The notes under the pieces: generated by a model
What the model saw: only the letters and a program-made list of their open reading frames with translations
What the model was told of the DNA's origin: nothing
Database searches by the model: none
Position numbers and translations under genes: made by a program
In this document: piece by piece, positions 34,201 to 42,725 of the stretch
Layout of the letters: each line of letters begins with the position of its first letter
How positions within the stretch are numbered: the stretch's first letter is position 1
Source of the DNA: Diphasiastrum complanatum
Taxonomy: Eukaryota; Streptophyta; Lycopodiopsida; Lycopodiales; Lycopodiaceae
Direction of reading: 5' to 3'
Assembly: GCA_029204225.1 (NCBI GenBank)
Contig: CM055099.1
Coordinates: 65,871,852-65,935,851, forward strand
Length of the DNA stretch: 64,000 nt

Positions 34201-35996
34201 TTTGCTCTAGACATGTCACACAAATCTAGGGCAATTATGGATTTAAACAAGAGGGTGATGGGACATTTTTGATCTCGATTCTTACGAGAATTTATGCATG
34301 ATGGATCTACAATACTATATGTGTGAATTTTTGAAACAAGGATGCCCACTCTCACCTACATTGTTCAAGTCAAAGTTTATATCGATGAGTTGAAGTCAGT
34401 GATACGATATTTTGTCCTGACTCGTGACTCGTCTAGGAGAGTTTTTGGTCCCACTCCAATATGCGATATCCACATCTTAAGAGGGGCTTCTACCACTGCT
34501 ACAATGAAATTATAAAACATTGCGTTGTGGAATGTACTTATATAGGAGGCAAAGAGGTCTCAGGTTTGGAGGTTGATTATGAGAAGATCAAACTAAATTC
34601 CAACTCATGCATCAATGATCATGCTAGCTATACGTAATACAAACATCCCCAAGTTAGCTTGATACTAAGTTATTACTAAGTTTATGTAATATGAATTATC
34701 CTAAAAAAGAGTCAAATTTCAATAGAAATCCTAATCTTTAAAACCAGTTTGAACGGTTCGATGGTTCGAATCTGCCTGTTGTTCGATTTAAACACGATTC
34801 ATACCATCGAATTGGCCGATTCGAACCGGGTATCTAAACATGTGACATTTCTTATAGAGCCCTTTTGAAGTCGAGTCTTTCTAATGATTGGCTATCAATA
34901 GAGGAGTGTTGATCAAGTAACACTTCTAAGTTTGGATAGATTGATATCATATTGTAGAGAAGATTATATAGTAGAGTCTAGGCATGGAATATGAAAAACT
35001 TAAGTACACTCAACAATATGTTGGAACCAAATACTGGTAAGCAAATTCTTAAATAGTAAAGTAAGTTGATTAGCTCAGTATATGTAGTAGTAGTAGAGAA
35101 GTATTCTAAAGGGTTGAAACTTCGATAGTGGTGAGTGGCGGGTTGATGTTGTTGCGCACTTGTAATATGCTTCCATCATGTATTTGCTGAAAATATTTTT
35201 GGGAATGGCTTCACGTACTTGTAATGGTATTAGAGTAGGAAGATGCAAATTGGATGGTGCTAAAACTTTTGTGCAACTTTGGAGGAAAGTTAAATGTGTG
35301 TGCATACAATGGCAAGCCTACTTCTTAATGTAGATCAAATTTCAAAAATTGTATCCTTTAGTTTTCTCTTGACCAAATCTTTTGAGAGCCTACAATAACA
35401 ACATAAACTCATCTTATTATTCAAGATTTTGACGTTTATAATCCCTAGCATTGTTGACAAGGTCTACACAATTTGATGCATGAGGGGCCAAAGGCTGGGC
35501 TATATAAAAATCTTAGTAAATTTTTCACTCACTAGAAACTTTGCATATTCCATGTATATCGTTCGATAGGTAACCACGATTGAAAAAAGTCGTTTGTAGA
35601 AAGTGAATGCAATCTTATAGTGGGATTGGTGCATCAATATGTTCTACACAAATGGTGGTGTTGCTGCTCATAGGTCCTTCTTTTGTATGTATTGACAAAT
35701 TGACTTATTGGGTTTGTAAATGCAGACGTTTCGTTTCCTTAAGTCATCCAATTTTTTTCCTATGCTTTCTAACTAATAGTAACAGCCAATTACACATTTG
35801 TGAGTCAATAAAGCTTTTGTTACATTGATTGTTTTATTTAAAATGACAGTTGAGAGGAGCTTCTGAGTTACTTATCGACACTGGGGATCAAAGGAGAATA
35901 GTAAGTTTGCCTTCAGAATTCCAAAGGAAGGTTAGTGCTGCCAAGTTTCATGAGAAAGTTTTGGTGATTAGCTTTAAAGGCCAATCTTCATTGTAA
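16275..35996 (+). CDS. GET3D: GET3d-type chloroplast ATPase, seven exons
   Basis: Seven coding blocks join with GT-AG introns and one open frame of 484 codons: 16275-16586, 19945-20091, 20382-20456, 21268-21467, 21638-21806, 22348-22752, 35850-35996 (TAA at 35994-35996). Exon 1 has a Ser/Arg/Gln-rich, transit-peptide-like N-terminus and the deviant Walker A GKGGAGKT (residues 89-96, bases 16539-16562). Exon 2 has the switch-like [10 protein letters not shown]. Exon 4 has [13 protein letters not shown] and [13 protein letters not shown] in place of the canonical GET3 switch II. Exon 6 has [28 protein letters not shown] at its end plus exon 7 ([21 protein letters not shown]) form an alpha-crystallin/Hsp20-like tail, typical of the GET3d paralog (Arabidopsis At1g26090 type). 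The family is a plastid P-loop ATPase related to the tail-anchored protein chaperone Get3; its client is unsettled. An alternative start is Met at 16296 (477 codons). Only the intron 4 junction splits a codon (AG|A). Intron 1 is 3.36 kb and intron 6 is 13.1 kb, both full of transposons. No disabling change seen. Confidence 0.92.
16852..17725 (-). pseudogene. Gypsy RNase H-integrase remnant in intron 1
   Basis: Minus strand: the RT end and RNase H ([53 protein letters not shown]) and the integrase zinc domain ([28 protein letters not shown], 16950-17110). It breaks off after [16 protein letters not shown]. The RNase H-integrase part has long open stretches, with a frame change near 17583. Antisense to GET3d. 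Confidence 0.85.
17736..18280 (-). pseudogene. Gypsy gag remnant in intron 1
   Basis: Minus-strand gag with [37 protein letters not shown] and a Lys-rich tail. Upstream, in another frame, is a Glu/Lys-rich coiled stretch ([18 protein letters not shown]). Gag joins directly to the end of RT at about 17725, so protease and most of RT have been deleted from this element. Confidence 0.8.
18754..19095 (-). repeat. Gypsy primer site and 5' LTR in intron 1
   Basis: The minus strand shows TCGGTATCAGAACATTGG, a primer-site-like sequence, next to an LTR-like start TGAGATAGATC at 18772. A matching inverted end GGCTCTCA lies at 19095, giving about 324 bp. The left partner LTR was not found, so the boundaries are provisional. 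Confidence 0.45.
19096..19944. other. End of intron 1, no feature recognised
   Basis: Ordinary A/T-rich intron sequence up to the exon 2 acceptor (GTCCGCAG at 19937-19944). Open frames here do not resemble known proteins. Confidence 0.6.
20457..21267. other. GET3d intron 3
   Basis: The 811-bp intron starts GTTAGT and ends AAACAG. No transposon or coding match seen. Confidence 0.75.
21807..22347. other. GET3d intron 5
   Basis: The 541-bp intron starts GTGTGC and ends TTGCAG. A short imperfect direct repeat, GTAACAGCAATTGAGACCTG (21859-21878) and ATAACAGCAATTGAGACCTG (21931-21950), lies 72 bp apart. Nothing else is recognised. Confidence 0.75.
23100..23480 (+). pseudogene. Gypsy protease remnant in intron 6
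   Basis: Plus-strand peptide with [17 protein letters not shown] (a decayed knuckle) followed by [20 protein letters not shown] and [12 protein letters not shown]. This is the retropepsin region of gypsy elements, with DSGS replaced by DDGF. Sense to GET3d. Confidence 0.75.
23530..23740 (+). pseudogene. Gypsy integrase C-terminal remnant
   Basis: Peptide [20 protein letters not shown] with [20 protein letters not shown] fits the chromodomain-like end of gypsy integrase. The protease piece lies just upstream, so RT, RNase H and the integrase core are missing. Confidence 0.65.
23930..24285 (+). repeat. Diverged gypsy LTR relic
   Basis: Contains GGTGGTATGGGACACCATAG (24150-24169) and a GTAGCTCTTGTTGCACGAGG/CTCTATGGATG block in the order seen in the LTR copies at 9300 and 28122, but more diverged. 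It follows the integrase C-terminal relic, as expected for a 3' LTR. Confidence 0.5.
24286..24798. other. Intron 6 segment, unidentified
   Basis: Low-complexity T-rich DNA with frames on both strands; no family recognised. Confidence 0.4.
24799..25255 (+). repeat. Gypsy LTR (copy C)
   Basis: Starts TGTTACGTACCCATAAGGG. Carries the TATA region CTATGTATATAGAG (24989-25002) and the family blocks, ending near ACGATGGAGATTCTCC. It joins directly to gypsy RNase H sequence at about 25256. No clean target duplication was found (GTTAC on the left has no match on the right), so it may mark a rearrangement rather than a simple insertion. Confidence 0.8.
25256..26253 (+). pseudogene. Gypsy RNase H-integrase remnant
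   Basis: Plus strand: [16 protein letters not shown], then a stop, [51 protein letters not shown], an integrase zinc domain ([27 protein letters not shown]), and the start of the core ([33 protein letters not shown]). A frameshift lies near 25900. It ends at TAG 26251-26253, mid-integrase. Closely similar in type to the antisense copy at 29625-32821. Confidence 0.85.
26254..26889. other. Intron 6 segment, unidentified
   Basis: No coding or repeat similarity recognised. Confidence 0.4.
26890..27130 (+). pseudogene. Gypsy reverse transcriptase relic
   Basis: Reading through stops, the plus strand gives [20 protein letters not shown] then [14 protein letters not shown], and [19 protein letters not shown]. 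This follows the plant gypsy RT segment in which LxxVFxRCxxYxISLNPxKC is followed by a GxLLGH block and a DxxKxxAI block. Short and decayed. Confidence 0.6.
27131..27559. other. Intron 6 segment, possible LTR flank
   Basis: No coding match. The part after about 27480 may belong to the truncated copia LTR that follows. Confidence 0.3.
27560..27727 (-). repeat. Copia 3' LTR fragment
   Basis: Direct repeat of part of the LTR at 33466-34139: shared GTACCTGTCTTCGATTCTCG, TGCAGACTGTG and TGAATCTAGATTAA blocks, at 27611-27697 here and 33930-34016 there. In minus orientation it lies after the end of copia pol, as a 3' LTR should. The first ~95 bases of the LTR (as seen in the right copy) are missing. 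Confidence 0.7.
27728..28121 (-). pseudogene. Copia RT end and pol C-terminus
   Basis: Minus strand: [15 protein letters not shown], then a hydrophilic block and [14 protein letters not shown] (27950-28070), then a jump to the terminal pol peptide ([13 protein letters not shown] region, with an alternative frame reading NRFCALLG), 27740-27840. Most of RNase H is deleted. The sequence is continuous with 28652-29624 once the inserted solo LTR is removed. Confidence 0.75.
28122..28646 (+). repeat. Gypsy solo LTR with perfect 5-bp duplication
   Basis: The 525-bp LTR starts TGTTACGTACCCATAAGGG and ends GGGATTTTGACA. GTTTG lies directly on both sides (28117-28121 and 28647-28651). It carries CTATGTATATAGAGGTGG (TATA region at about 28338) and the same blocks as copies A-C. 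It splits a copia RT domain, which reads on at both sides. This is the best-defined member of the family. Confidence 0.93.
28647..29624 (-). pseudogene. Copia integrase end and RT start
   Basis: Minus strand: [19 protein letters not shown] (about 29535-29600) and [20 protein letters not shown] (29465-29525), a linker, [15 protein letters not shown] (near 29085), RKARLVDFF (near 28945), and [20 protein letters not shown] with [20 protein letters not shown] (28680-28785). Several stops. The left end continues at 28121 across the solo LTR. Confidence 0.8.
29625..32821 (-). mobile_element. Gypsy gag-pol segment inside a copia element
   Basis: Minus strand, right to left: gag ([20 protein letters not shown] and [20 protein letters not shown], 32560-32800), protease relic (32003-32218), RT ([20 protein letters not shown], 31090-31159), RNase H ([38 protein letters not shown]), [16 protein letters not shown] (30150-30200), and integrase zinc and core pieces ending with [19 protein letters not shown] then [17 protein letters not shown]. 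It has no LTR of its own. At about 29625 it meets copia integrase and at about 32822 copia gag, all in one orientation. Confidence 0.85.
30224..30433. mobile_element. Short GGTTCGAACC-rich insertion (hAT-like size class)
   Basis: A 210-bp insertion in the gypsy RNase H reading frame. TGACCAT lies on both sides (30217-30223 and 30434-30440), and the outer base pair extends this to 7 of 8. Removing it rejoins gypsy codons (RWS next to MLQEF). Inside are many copies of the GGTTCGAACC motif. Terminal inverted repeats are poor. The 7-8 bp duplication fits hAT-type elements. Confidence 0.65.
32822..33290 (-). pseudogene. Copia gag 5' part
   Basis: Minus strand: [37 protein letters not shown] and [12 protein letters not shown] follow the copia gag pattern. 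A damaged N-terminus lies at 33050-33280. At 32822 it changes to gypsy gag sequence. Confidence 0.7.
33451..33462 (-). promoter_or_regulatory. Copia primer-binding site
   Basis: The minus strand reads TGGTATCAAAGC, one base from the usual tRNA-iMet complement. It lies three bases from the LTR end at 33466. Confidence 0.75.
33466..34139 (-). repeat. Copia 5' LTR
   Basis: Bounded by TGCAAAAATTGCC and AAATTTTGCCA, near-inverted termini; 674 bp. Contains the block repeated at 27560-27727 (GTACCTGTCTTCGATTCTCG etc.). It defines the right edge of the mosaic element in GET3d intron 6. Confidence 0.75.
34180..34700 (+). pseudogene. LINE reverse transcriptase relic
   Basis: Plus strand: [14 protein letters not shown] (about 34327-34368) followed after a frameshift by [18 protein letters not shown]...YIDEL is a hallmark of plant L1-type RT. 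The rest is too decayed to follow. Confidence 0.55.
34735..34835. repeat. GGTTCGAACC-type repeat relic
   Basis: Contains GAATTGGCCGATTCGAACC (about 34809-34827), 17 bases of which match 30405-30421, with several GGTTCGA motifs. Boundaries unclear. Confidence 0.5.
34836..35849. other. Right end of intron 6, unidentified
   Basis: A/T-rich intron sequence running to the exon 7 acceptor (AATGACAG at 35842-35849). No transposon domain seen. Confidence 0.5.
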
Positions 35997-36232
35997 TGAG
36001 TTACTTCAAGCATCAAGCCTTGTTGGGTATAAGATTCCTTGTGCCAATTGGCTGAAACTTACTCACATTTAGAATATAATGGCTTGGCATTTGTCTATGG
36101 TGTAGATATAGGATATTTTGTAGTAGCTTTATGTGCACATGCTGTACATCATTGTTGTTGACAGACTCTTCTATTGAATAGCTTACTACACACACGTGTG
36201 TGTGCGTGCGTGTGTGTACACACATCTATATA

Positions 36233-36233
<1 letters not shown>
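35997..36233 (+). other. 3' flank/UTR of GET3d
   Basis: About 240 bp after the TAA stop, before an (AC)n run; presumably holds the 3' UTR. The poly(A) site is not determined. Confidence 0.4.
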
Positions 36234-36277
<44 letters not shown>

Positions 36278-36304
36278 TGTGTGTATGTGTGTGTGTGTGT
36301 GTGT
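36234..36304. repeat. (AC)n(GT)n self-complementary microsatellite
   Basis: About 20 AC units are followed directly by ~14 GT units through CACGTG, so the two halves are inverted complements. A shorter mirror (CACACACGTGTGTGTGCG) lies at about 36189-36206. Confidence 0.9.
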
Positions 36305-36773
36305 TAGTGGGCTCTTTGTAGCTAAATGCTGACCATGTTTTCAAATAGAGTAGAAAGTGAGAAAATGAAGGATTTAATGTGTTTAATAATTTAATAACTT
36401 CATTAAGGCGTTGGAGTTTGTACAATGTCCAAAATTAATGAAAACTAGTCTCGAATTTTCATTACAATTTCATCTAGATTGTTAGATTGACAATTGCTCC
36501 TAAAATTACTACGATTATCAAGTACAATGCATTCAATGCAAGTTTAAGTACATGTGGGACAACAAATCAATTTAATAGCATTCAATAAAGCATTTATATC
36601 ATCAAAATTAAGCATAGATTGATGCTCCAACTCGGCCTTGGAAAACAATGTCTCTAATATGCAAAATTGCATCTCTAAAATTGGTAGTACAATTCATCAA
36701 AGTAATATTGATATCTGAGCAATAGAATTGTTTATCATTAGGTGTAGACCTAACCCTACTATCTAATCCTTAA

Positions 36774-37695
36774 CACTAGAGTCGTCTCAAAATGCACACA
36801 GAAGTGTGCATTTCAAGCACTTATTCAAAAAGTCGTATCTCATAAACTATGATAAATCACATCAAATCCTTTCATAGGTGTGTTCTTCATACATAGATTT
36901 ATCGATTAAAATTTTGGAGACTTTCATTTTGAGCAACTATATGTAAGATATGATGAGTGAAACTTTGATATTTTCATATATGGGACTACATTGTTGTGAA
37001 TTCTACATTCAATTTTTAGCTTGTATACTTTTAAAAATCCTATATGATTATAAAAACATGCCTATAAAAAAAAATTTGAATTTGGAGATCTACAGATATA
37101 GATACGTGCATTCAAAGTTACCCTTTTAAGTGTTGATAAAAATCACCAAAACTGAAAATATTATATATGAGTGTATAATACCATGATTTTTACAATATTT
37201 TTTTTGCTTTTTCTACTTTATTAAGTATTATATGACCATAGAAATATGTCTCAATTTTTTTTCAATTTGAAGGTATGTAGAGATATATATATATGTGCAT
37301 CTAAACTTACCCATATCAAGTGTTAAAAAGTATTAAAAATTATTGAAAGGTGCTAGAAAGTTTCAGCTCTTTTGGAGGTGCTTTTAACAATCTATTATTT
37401 GGTTGTCTATTTTCAAAAAACCATTATGACCTTAAATTTGGAGTCCTATGGAGATATATCTGTGCAACTAAAGTTACCCATGTGAAGTGCTGAGAAGTGT
37501 TGAAAATTGAAGTTTTTTGGGGTAAATTGCCATCAATTGAGAGAGAGAAAGAATTAAGTCTTCTGATAACACAATGAAGAGTCAAATCTAGTTCCACATA
37601 CAATTGAAAGATTAAAATTTCAATCATTTGATGACATGTTATGTCTCATCAAGTGACCAAGGGTTTTATGCGCATTTTCTGTGCGCACTCTAGTG
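36774..37695. mobile_element. Non-autonomous DNA transposon with TTAA flanks
   Basis: Termini CACTAGAGT (36774-36782) and ACTCTAGTG (37687-37695) are perfect 9-bp inverted repeats, extended by GCACACAGAA versus the complement of TTTTCTGTGCGC. TTAA lies on both sides (36770-36773 and 37696-37699). The 922-bp interior has no coding capacity. It holds three diverged copies of a ~190-bp unit (each with AAAGTTACCC or ACTTACCC followed by AAGTG), at about 37000-37145, 37200-37345 and 37400-37510. TTAA targets suggest a piggyBac-like mechanism; the CACTA start could instead suggest CACTA, but those make 3-bp duplications. Confidence 0.7.
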
Positions 37696-38003
37696 TTAAT
37701 CTAGGAATCACGTCCACTCGGTGAGTCATTTGCATTCACTAAAATCTGTCATTTTTAGCCTATAAATTAGGACCATGATTTGGGGGTGCAACTCGATCAC
37801 GTCTTGAGCATGTGAATGGATTTCAAACACCTTTTGAGGTGGGACACATGGTCACCCACAATAGATGCCATGTGACATGTTTCAAACTAGCTAGTTTTTG
37901 ACAATTTTTTTACAAAAAGCAGAGGAAGCATTGTTGAATGGTGTCATGGTTTATTTGTTCTGATAGTTTGAAATTGATGCTCCATTATGAGATACTTTGA
38001 ACA

Positions 38004-38017
38004 CACACACGCGCGCG

Positions 38018-38063
<46 letters not shown>
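38004..38063. repeat. (AC)n microsatellite
   Basis: An AC run with an interrupting GCGCGCGCACGC segment. Confidence 0.9.
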
Positions 38064-38065
<2 letters not shown>

Positions 38066-38205
38066 TTGAAACACATTGCACCTCTTTATTTTTGTTACTT
38101 GCTCTATTTGCTTTACTAAAATAGGTCTCCTAATTATTTGTGCTCATGTAAACATGTTTGATGTTCACTTTATAATGAGATAGTCTACAACTTTCAATGC
38201 TCACA

Positions 38206-38560
38206 TTAGAGCTTTAGGAATATGTGCTCAAAATTGTGCATTTTAAGTCTTTTGTAAAACTCCATATATCTATAATCACTATGAATAAGCAAGTCCTTTC
38301 ACATGCATGTTTTTCATATATACATTTAACAATCCAAAAATATGAGTCGTTAATTTTTGATCAAACTATAAGCAAGATATGATTGTGTCAAGCATGTTTG
38401 TGGGGGTAGGAAACAAATCTTGATACTGTGAAAATTAGATATCGATTCCATGATATCAACTATATTACTTCAAAAAAATCCTTAAATAATGTTTTAATAT
38501 GGAATTGTGTAGTAGTAGATGTGCACATTTGATCCTATATCAAGTGTTGAAATGTAATGC
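38206..38560. repeat. Diverged relative of the TTAA-flanked element
   Basis: CATTAGAGC followed by a TGTGCATTTTAAG block and ATTAACAATCC/AAGATATGA blocks matches the order of the left part of the 36774 element. It also has one copy of the internal unit (TGTGCACATTTGATCCTATATCAAGTGTTGAA region). No intact right end. Confidence 0.5.
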
Positions 38561-38650
38561 CTAAATTCCATATTGGATCTCGGTCAGTTCATCATCAATT
38601 ATCATTATTATTTATTGTTATCGTTATTCATTTTCTCACCACATAATTTA

Positions 38651-38723
<73 letters not shown>
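38651..38723. repeat. (CT)n microsatellite
   Basis: About 35 CT units. A frame through it encodes a Leu-Ser repeat and is not a gene. Confidence 0.95.
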
Positions 38724-39567
38724 CTTTAAGCTTGTTGAAGACCACCATGTATGCATGTGCAAGAAGAGAACTTTTTTAGGATGCAATTCATGCATCATGA
38801 AGGTTGCATATAAAAAATGAGGATTCTTGATGCAATATAAATGATAAAACGTGATGACATTTGATCATTTTAGTTTATGCATTAATTAGAATTGGAAGTG
38901 CAAAAGAATACTTGCTCATGTATATAATAAAAAGTCATGCAATGGGATTGAGTTGAAAGTATCGCGGTCTTGAGAAACACAAAGTAGCACTTAAGTTCTC
39001 TCTTTCAATAATGGTAGTGAGAATTTGTGTTCTTTGAGACCATGCATAAATCTTTTTTAGTCTCTTTCACCAACTCACTTTTTGATAGTATGTGGGTGGC
39101 CTCTATCAATCTTTGTATTTAATTCTTTGTAATGTTAAAAACACATCATCAAAATGGATTTAAATTCCAACTCTTCTTGAAATCATATCAATGGCTTTAT
39201 AAGTATGCTACAAGTTTCCGCAAACCTCCGTAGACCGCCATTGTTTCGTATGTGGTTCTCTCGTAATCGGTTCAACTTCCATTGCTAAGGCCGCATCAAG
39301 ACCGCAATCGTTACACTTGCGGTTGCTTTCGGTCCATTGACCTTCCATCCTTCTTTACCCGAATACGACCTTTCCATTCTAAATTAACAACCTATGAAAA
39401 TAACACCATCTCCTAACTTATATTATTCCAACTATACTAAATTGACAATTTAAATACATAATCCATGCCTGTGTTAGGCCAATTCTGGGCCAATATATTA
39501 TGTTGAATAACATGAAGAATAAAGTTTAGACTTTAGAGTTCTGTCGAGTTTTACTGTTGCGCTTGTT
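38724..39567. other. Intergenic, unidentified
   Basis: A/T-rich DNA with a G+C-richer patch (39215-39370) containing repeated ACCGC/CCGC words. No feature identified. Confidence 0.4.
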
Positions 39568-39924
39568 TCAACTGTTTTCGACATTTAACTTGCTATTGGT
39601 CTCACTTTCGCTGTCATCTGACGTATGTGCCTCTGACCAATTACTAACTGAATATGCCTGACCTTGTTCGCCAATGGCAAAAGGTTTTATGGTGTGATCT
39701 TTCCACTCAATTTCGACTAGTGCCGTCGCAGCCATCGTTGTTGGGGATGATGTTCCTCCTCGGCTTCTTTGATGTGATGCCAAATTTGTATGTCGAATCT
39801 GTGGCAGCAAAAGTCGATGTTTCTCATCTACAACCCCTGTCACAAATATGGGCGTTGTCTTGGTTAACATCACGTTTTTCAGCCATTCCATCCTAATGAG
39901 CATATAACGTCGATTTACACACAC
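39568..39924 (-). other. Unassigned 118-codon open frame
   Basis: An open frame ending in an acidic Ser/Asp/Glu-rich tail (HTSDDSESETNSK). No motif is recognised and there is no splice context. It lies just left of a plus-strand copia fragment. Probably chance or transposon-derived. Confidence 0.2.
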
Positions 39925-40139
39925 CTCCTATAAAAGTTAACTGGAAAGATGATATATGAAAATATCCAAATCCATAAAAAGTTAGTAATAAGTGCTTTCC
40001 ACAAAAGGATTCACTCAATTACAAATAGGACTAAAATGACCCATTTCTAACGATCAATATCCATCAGAAATGTATTAGACAAGTAACCAATTTCAAATTA
40101 ACCAAATATGAAGCAAGAGAGCAAATACCTATTCAAGAG

Positions 40140-40400
40140 GTTTGGCATAAAAGGATGAGACACCTCAACTTCAACTCCTTGGAGGTAATGGCTAGAAAGA
40201 AGGTTGTGATAGGTCTTCCAAGTTCCTTAAAAAGTACCAATCATGTTTGTGAGTCTTGTGCTTTGTTTAAGTCACATAGACTACCTTATACTAGATCTAC
40301 ATCTAGATCTACAATGCCTTTTCAAATTGTACATTTGCAATTAGCAATAGTGGAGCTAAGATGTATGTAACTTTCATTGATGATTTTAGTAGATTTTAAA
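40140..40400 (+). pseudogene. Copia pre-integrase/integrase fragment
   Basis: Peptide WHKRMRHLNFNSLEVMARK (with the first W from GTTTGGCAT) then ESCALFKSHRLPYTRS is the GAG-pre-integrase and zinc-binding start of copia integrase. The next domains are not found. Confidence 0.75.
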
Positions 40401-41029
40401 CTAAAGAGCAAAGGTGAAGTGTATGATGGAATGCTCTGTCGCTGGATGAATCAGGTGATCTTTGGAAAGCACACGGAGCAGTACATTTAAGTGAAATTGT
40501 TCGCACTGATTTATGCAACTAGAATTGGTTTGAAATTTGAATCATTATCTATAAGTAGTACAGTGATAGGTCAAAAGTTACTAATTCCATTTTGATTGGA
40601 ATAGGGGTAAGTTTGATCATAATTTAAGTCTGGATAGTATCAAGTACTAGGATTAGGGAGGGGTTTATTGAGTCGAAGAAATTATGTTATTAGAGGTAAC
40701 TTGGATTGGAAACTTGCTGAGAGTGAATGTTATTCGTCTCAGAGATTTTTCGGATATGTTATTTACTCATGAGAAATAGAAATTCTTTTGTAGCTGAGTT
40801 ACAAAATTCTTGATGAGATATGTGAATAACATATGTGGATTCTGGAGAAATCTGCCAGATAAGAATGTGTTTATGTACTGGGTCATACACATATGTGCAT
40901 GATTAATCTTGTATGAGTCTACTATGTAATCCTGGATACTACGGTTATTTGGTGCACTTAACCTAGTCGATGAACATAAACATATGATCAAGTATTGTTG
41001 AGACGTATACTTGTAGAGTTAACGGATCT

Positions 41030-41092
41030 TTTTGTGGATGAGACCGTCATCTTATGTAGTCCGTTATGTGCCCTTATGGGTATGTAACATTA
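41030..41092 (-). repeat. LTR start fragment, gypsy family-like
   Basis: The minus strand reads TGTTACATACCCATAAGGG, then GCACATAACGG and GACGGTCTCAT, matching the first ~60 bases of the 28122 LTR. Similarity then stops. Either a truncated copy or the start of a related LTR extending left. Confidence 0.65.
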
Positions 41093-41109
41093 GAGACCTT
41101 CTAGCCTTT

Positions 41110-41290
41110 TTATTGTAGGTCTTTGCGTCAACTTCAATTATAGATAGGCTTCTTTGTTTGAAATGACCTCCCAAAGCTCCTTCTCCATGAGAATATTCTT
41201 GAGCTTAAACTTCCATACACTCTAATTTGACACACCATTAAGCTTACTTGCCTTTCCAAGTACCACTTCTCTCATATTAGACATGGCTCC
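41110..41290 (-). pseudogene. Copia gag N-terminal fragment
   Basis: The minus strand reads MSNMREVVLGKASKLNGVSN then VWKFKLKNILMEKELWEVI, the copia gag N-terminal pattern. It stops near 41100, beside the LTR start fragment. Confidence 0.65.
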
Positions 41291-41846
41291 AAAGAATCCC
41301 TTGCTCGTACACTTAAAAAATTATTTGTTAATGTGAACTGAATAGCTTGTAGATTAATTTCAAACAGCACACCTTTTTTTTCTTGTTGGATAGTGAGAAA
41401 AAGAGGTAACATGAACCATTAAAATATTAATATGAGAATAGTTTCTTTTTTAAGATAGTGATGGCATTGATATTGTTTAATCATGGCCAAGAAAGGAAAA
41501 TATAGCTTATGATCTAGAGTCATTATATTTTGAAAATGTCAAATGAAAATTTGTCATTCATTTTCAATTGGTCAACGTTATTCTTCAATTTCCGCACCCA
41601 CACAAAAATTGAAATCATTGTCTTTCACTTTGAGATGCTAGACAATTTATATACAATGTGCAACAACAAGAAGTTGAAAATATTGGATGATCAACCTAAG
41701 TTGAAAAACTAATGGGAAAGTTCACAAATGAGAATGTTATTACAATACTTTTGATAACTCCTCTCAAATATGAATGCTTTAAAATACAAAATTCTGCATC
41801 ATCTCTCTCTTTATCTGCCTTCTTCAAAATACTTCGCAATTTTTTG

Positions 41847-42235
41847 AAGTTTGTGGATCCATATATATCATCAATAATCCTACCTACTATAGTTTGGAGT
41901 TGCAATTTCAACCCAAACAAATTTAGTATTGCAACAATCAACAAAATTCATGTTTCCATCTTTAGAGACAAAATGCTCAAGTAGGAAATGTGTCATGTGT
42001 TTGTTATGAAGAGTAGCCTTTAGTCTTTCTCATGTGCTTCTGATCACTAAAACATATTTAATTTTTATAGTTTGTGGATCCATATATATTTATCAATTAT
42101 GCTATTTACCAAGATTGAGTATTCTAGCAATTAAAAAATCACCTCTCCATCTTGGAAGACAACATGCTTAAGTAGGAAATGTGTCATGTTTGTTATAAAG
42201 AGTAGCCTCTAGCCTTTCTCATATGCTTACGAAGG
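41847..42235. repeat. Imperfect ~220-bp tandem duplication
   Basis: Unit 1 (about 41847-42050) and unit 2 (about 42068-42235) both begin AGTTTGTGGATCCATATATAT and end in GTAGGAAATGTGTCATG... AGAGTAGCCT... CTTTCTCAT. Unit 2 has internal deletions. Noncoding. Confidence 0.8.
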
Positions 42236-42679
42236 TTATGACATATTTGTAAAATCTCAAAGCAAATAGAAGAGGGCTCCTTAGATAGGTAACTTCTTGT
42301 ATTTGCAAGTTGAAATCATATTTTCGGAAAGGATCAATTTTCCTCAAAAAGGAGAGAGATGGCAAAGCCATAGATGTGTCAAAAGACTAAAAAAATAAAG
42401 AAGAGCTCTAAGATCTTGTTGCATTCATGGCTTTGAGTTATCCATAGGTTGAATGCAAAAAATTAATTACTCTAAATAAAAGTGAAACTTATCCTCGATA
42501 ATCTCTTCTTCCTAAGAGTCCCTCTCCCAAGTGGATCGAATTTGTACAAAAATTGATACCCTTGGAACTTGATCTAGAATCCATTAACATTATGAGTAAA
42601 AATGGGGTGACAATTTTGTGAATTATGTCTATTTTGTAGATTGTAGGCTACACGAGCAAAAAAATAATGGTTGTTCTTT

Positions 42680-42725
<46 letters not shown>

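Noticed and set aside
36186-36425. Cys/Val- and Thr/His-repeat peptide
   Set aside because: Translation of the (AC)n/(GT)n microsatellite.
38573-38779. Leu-Ser repeat peptide
   Set aside because: Translation of a (CT)n run; a similar case occurs at 61769-61987 apart from its short LINE-like end.
41696-41984. Two opposite overlapping frames
   Set aside because: Fall within a noncoding tandem duplication; no protein likeness.
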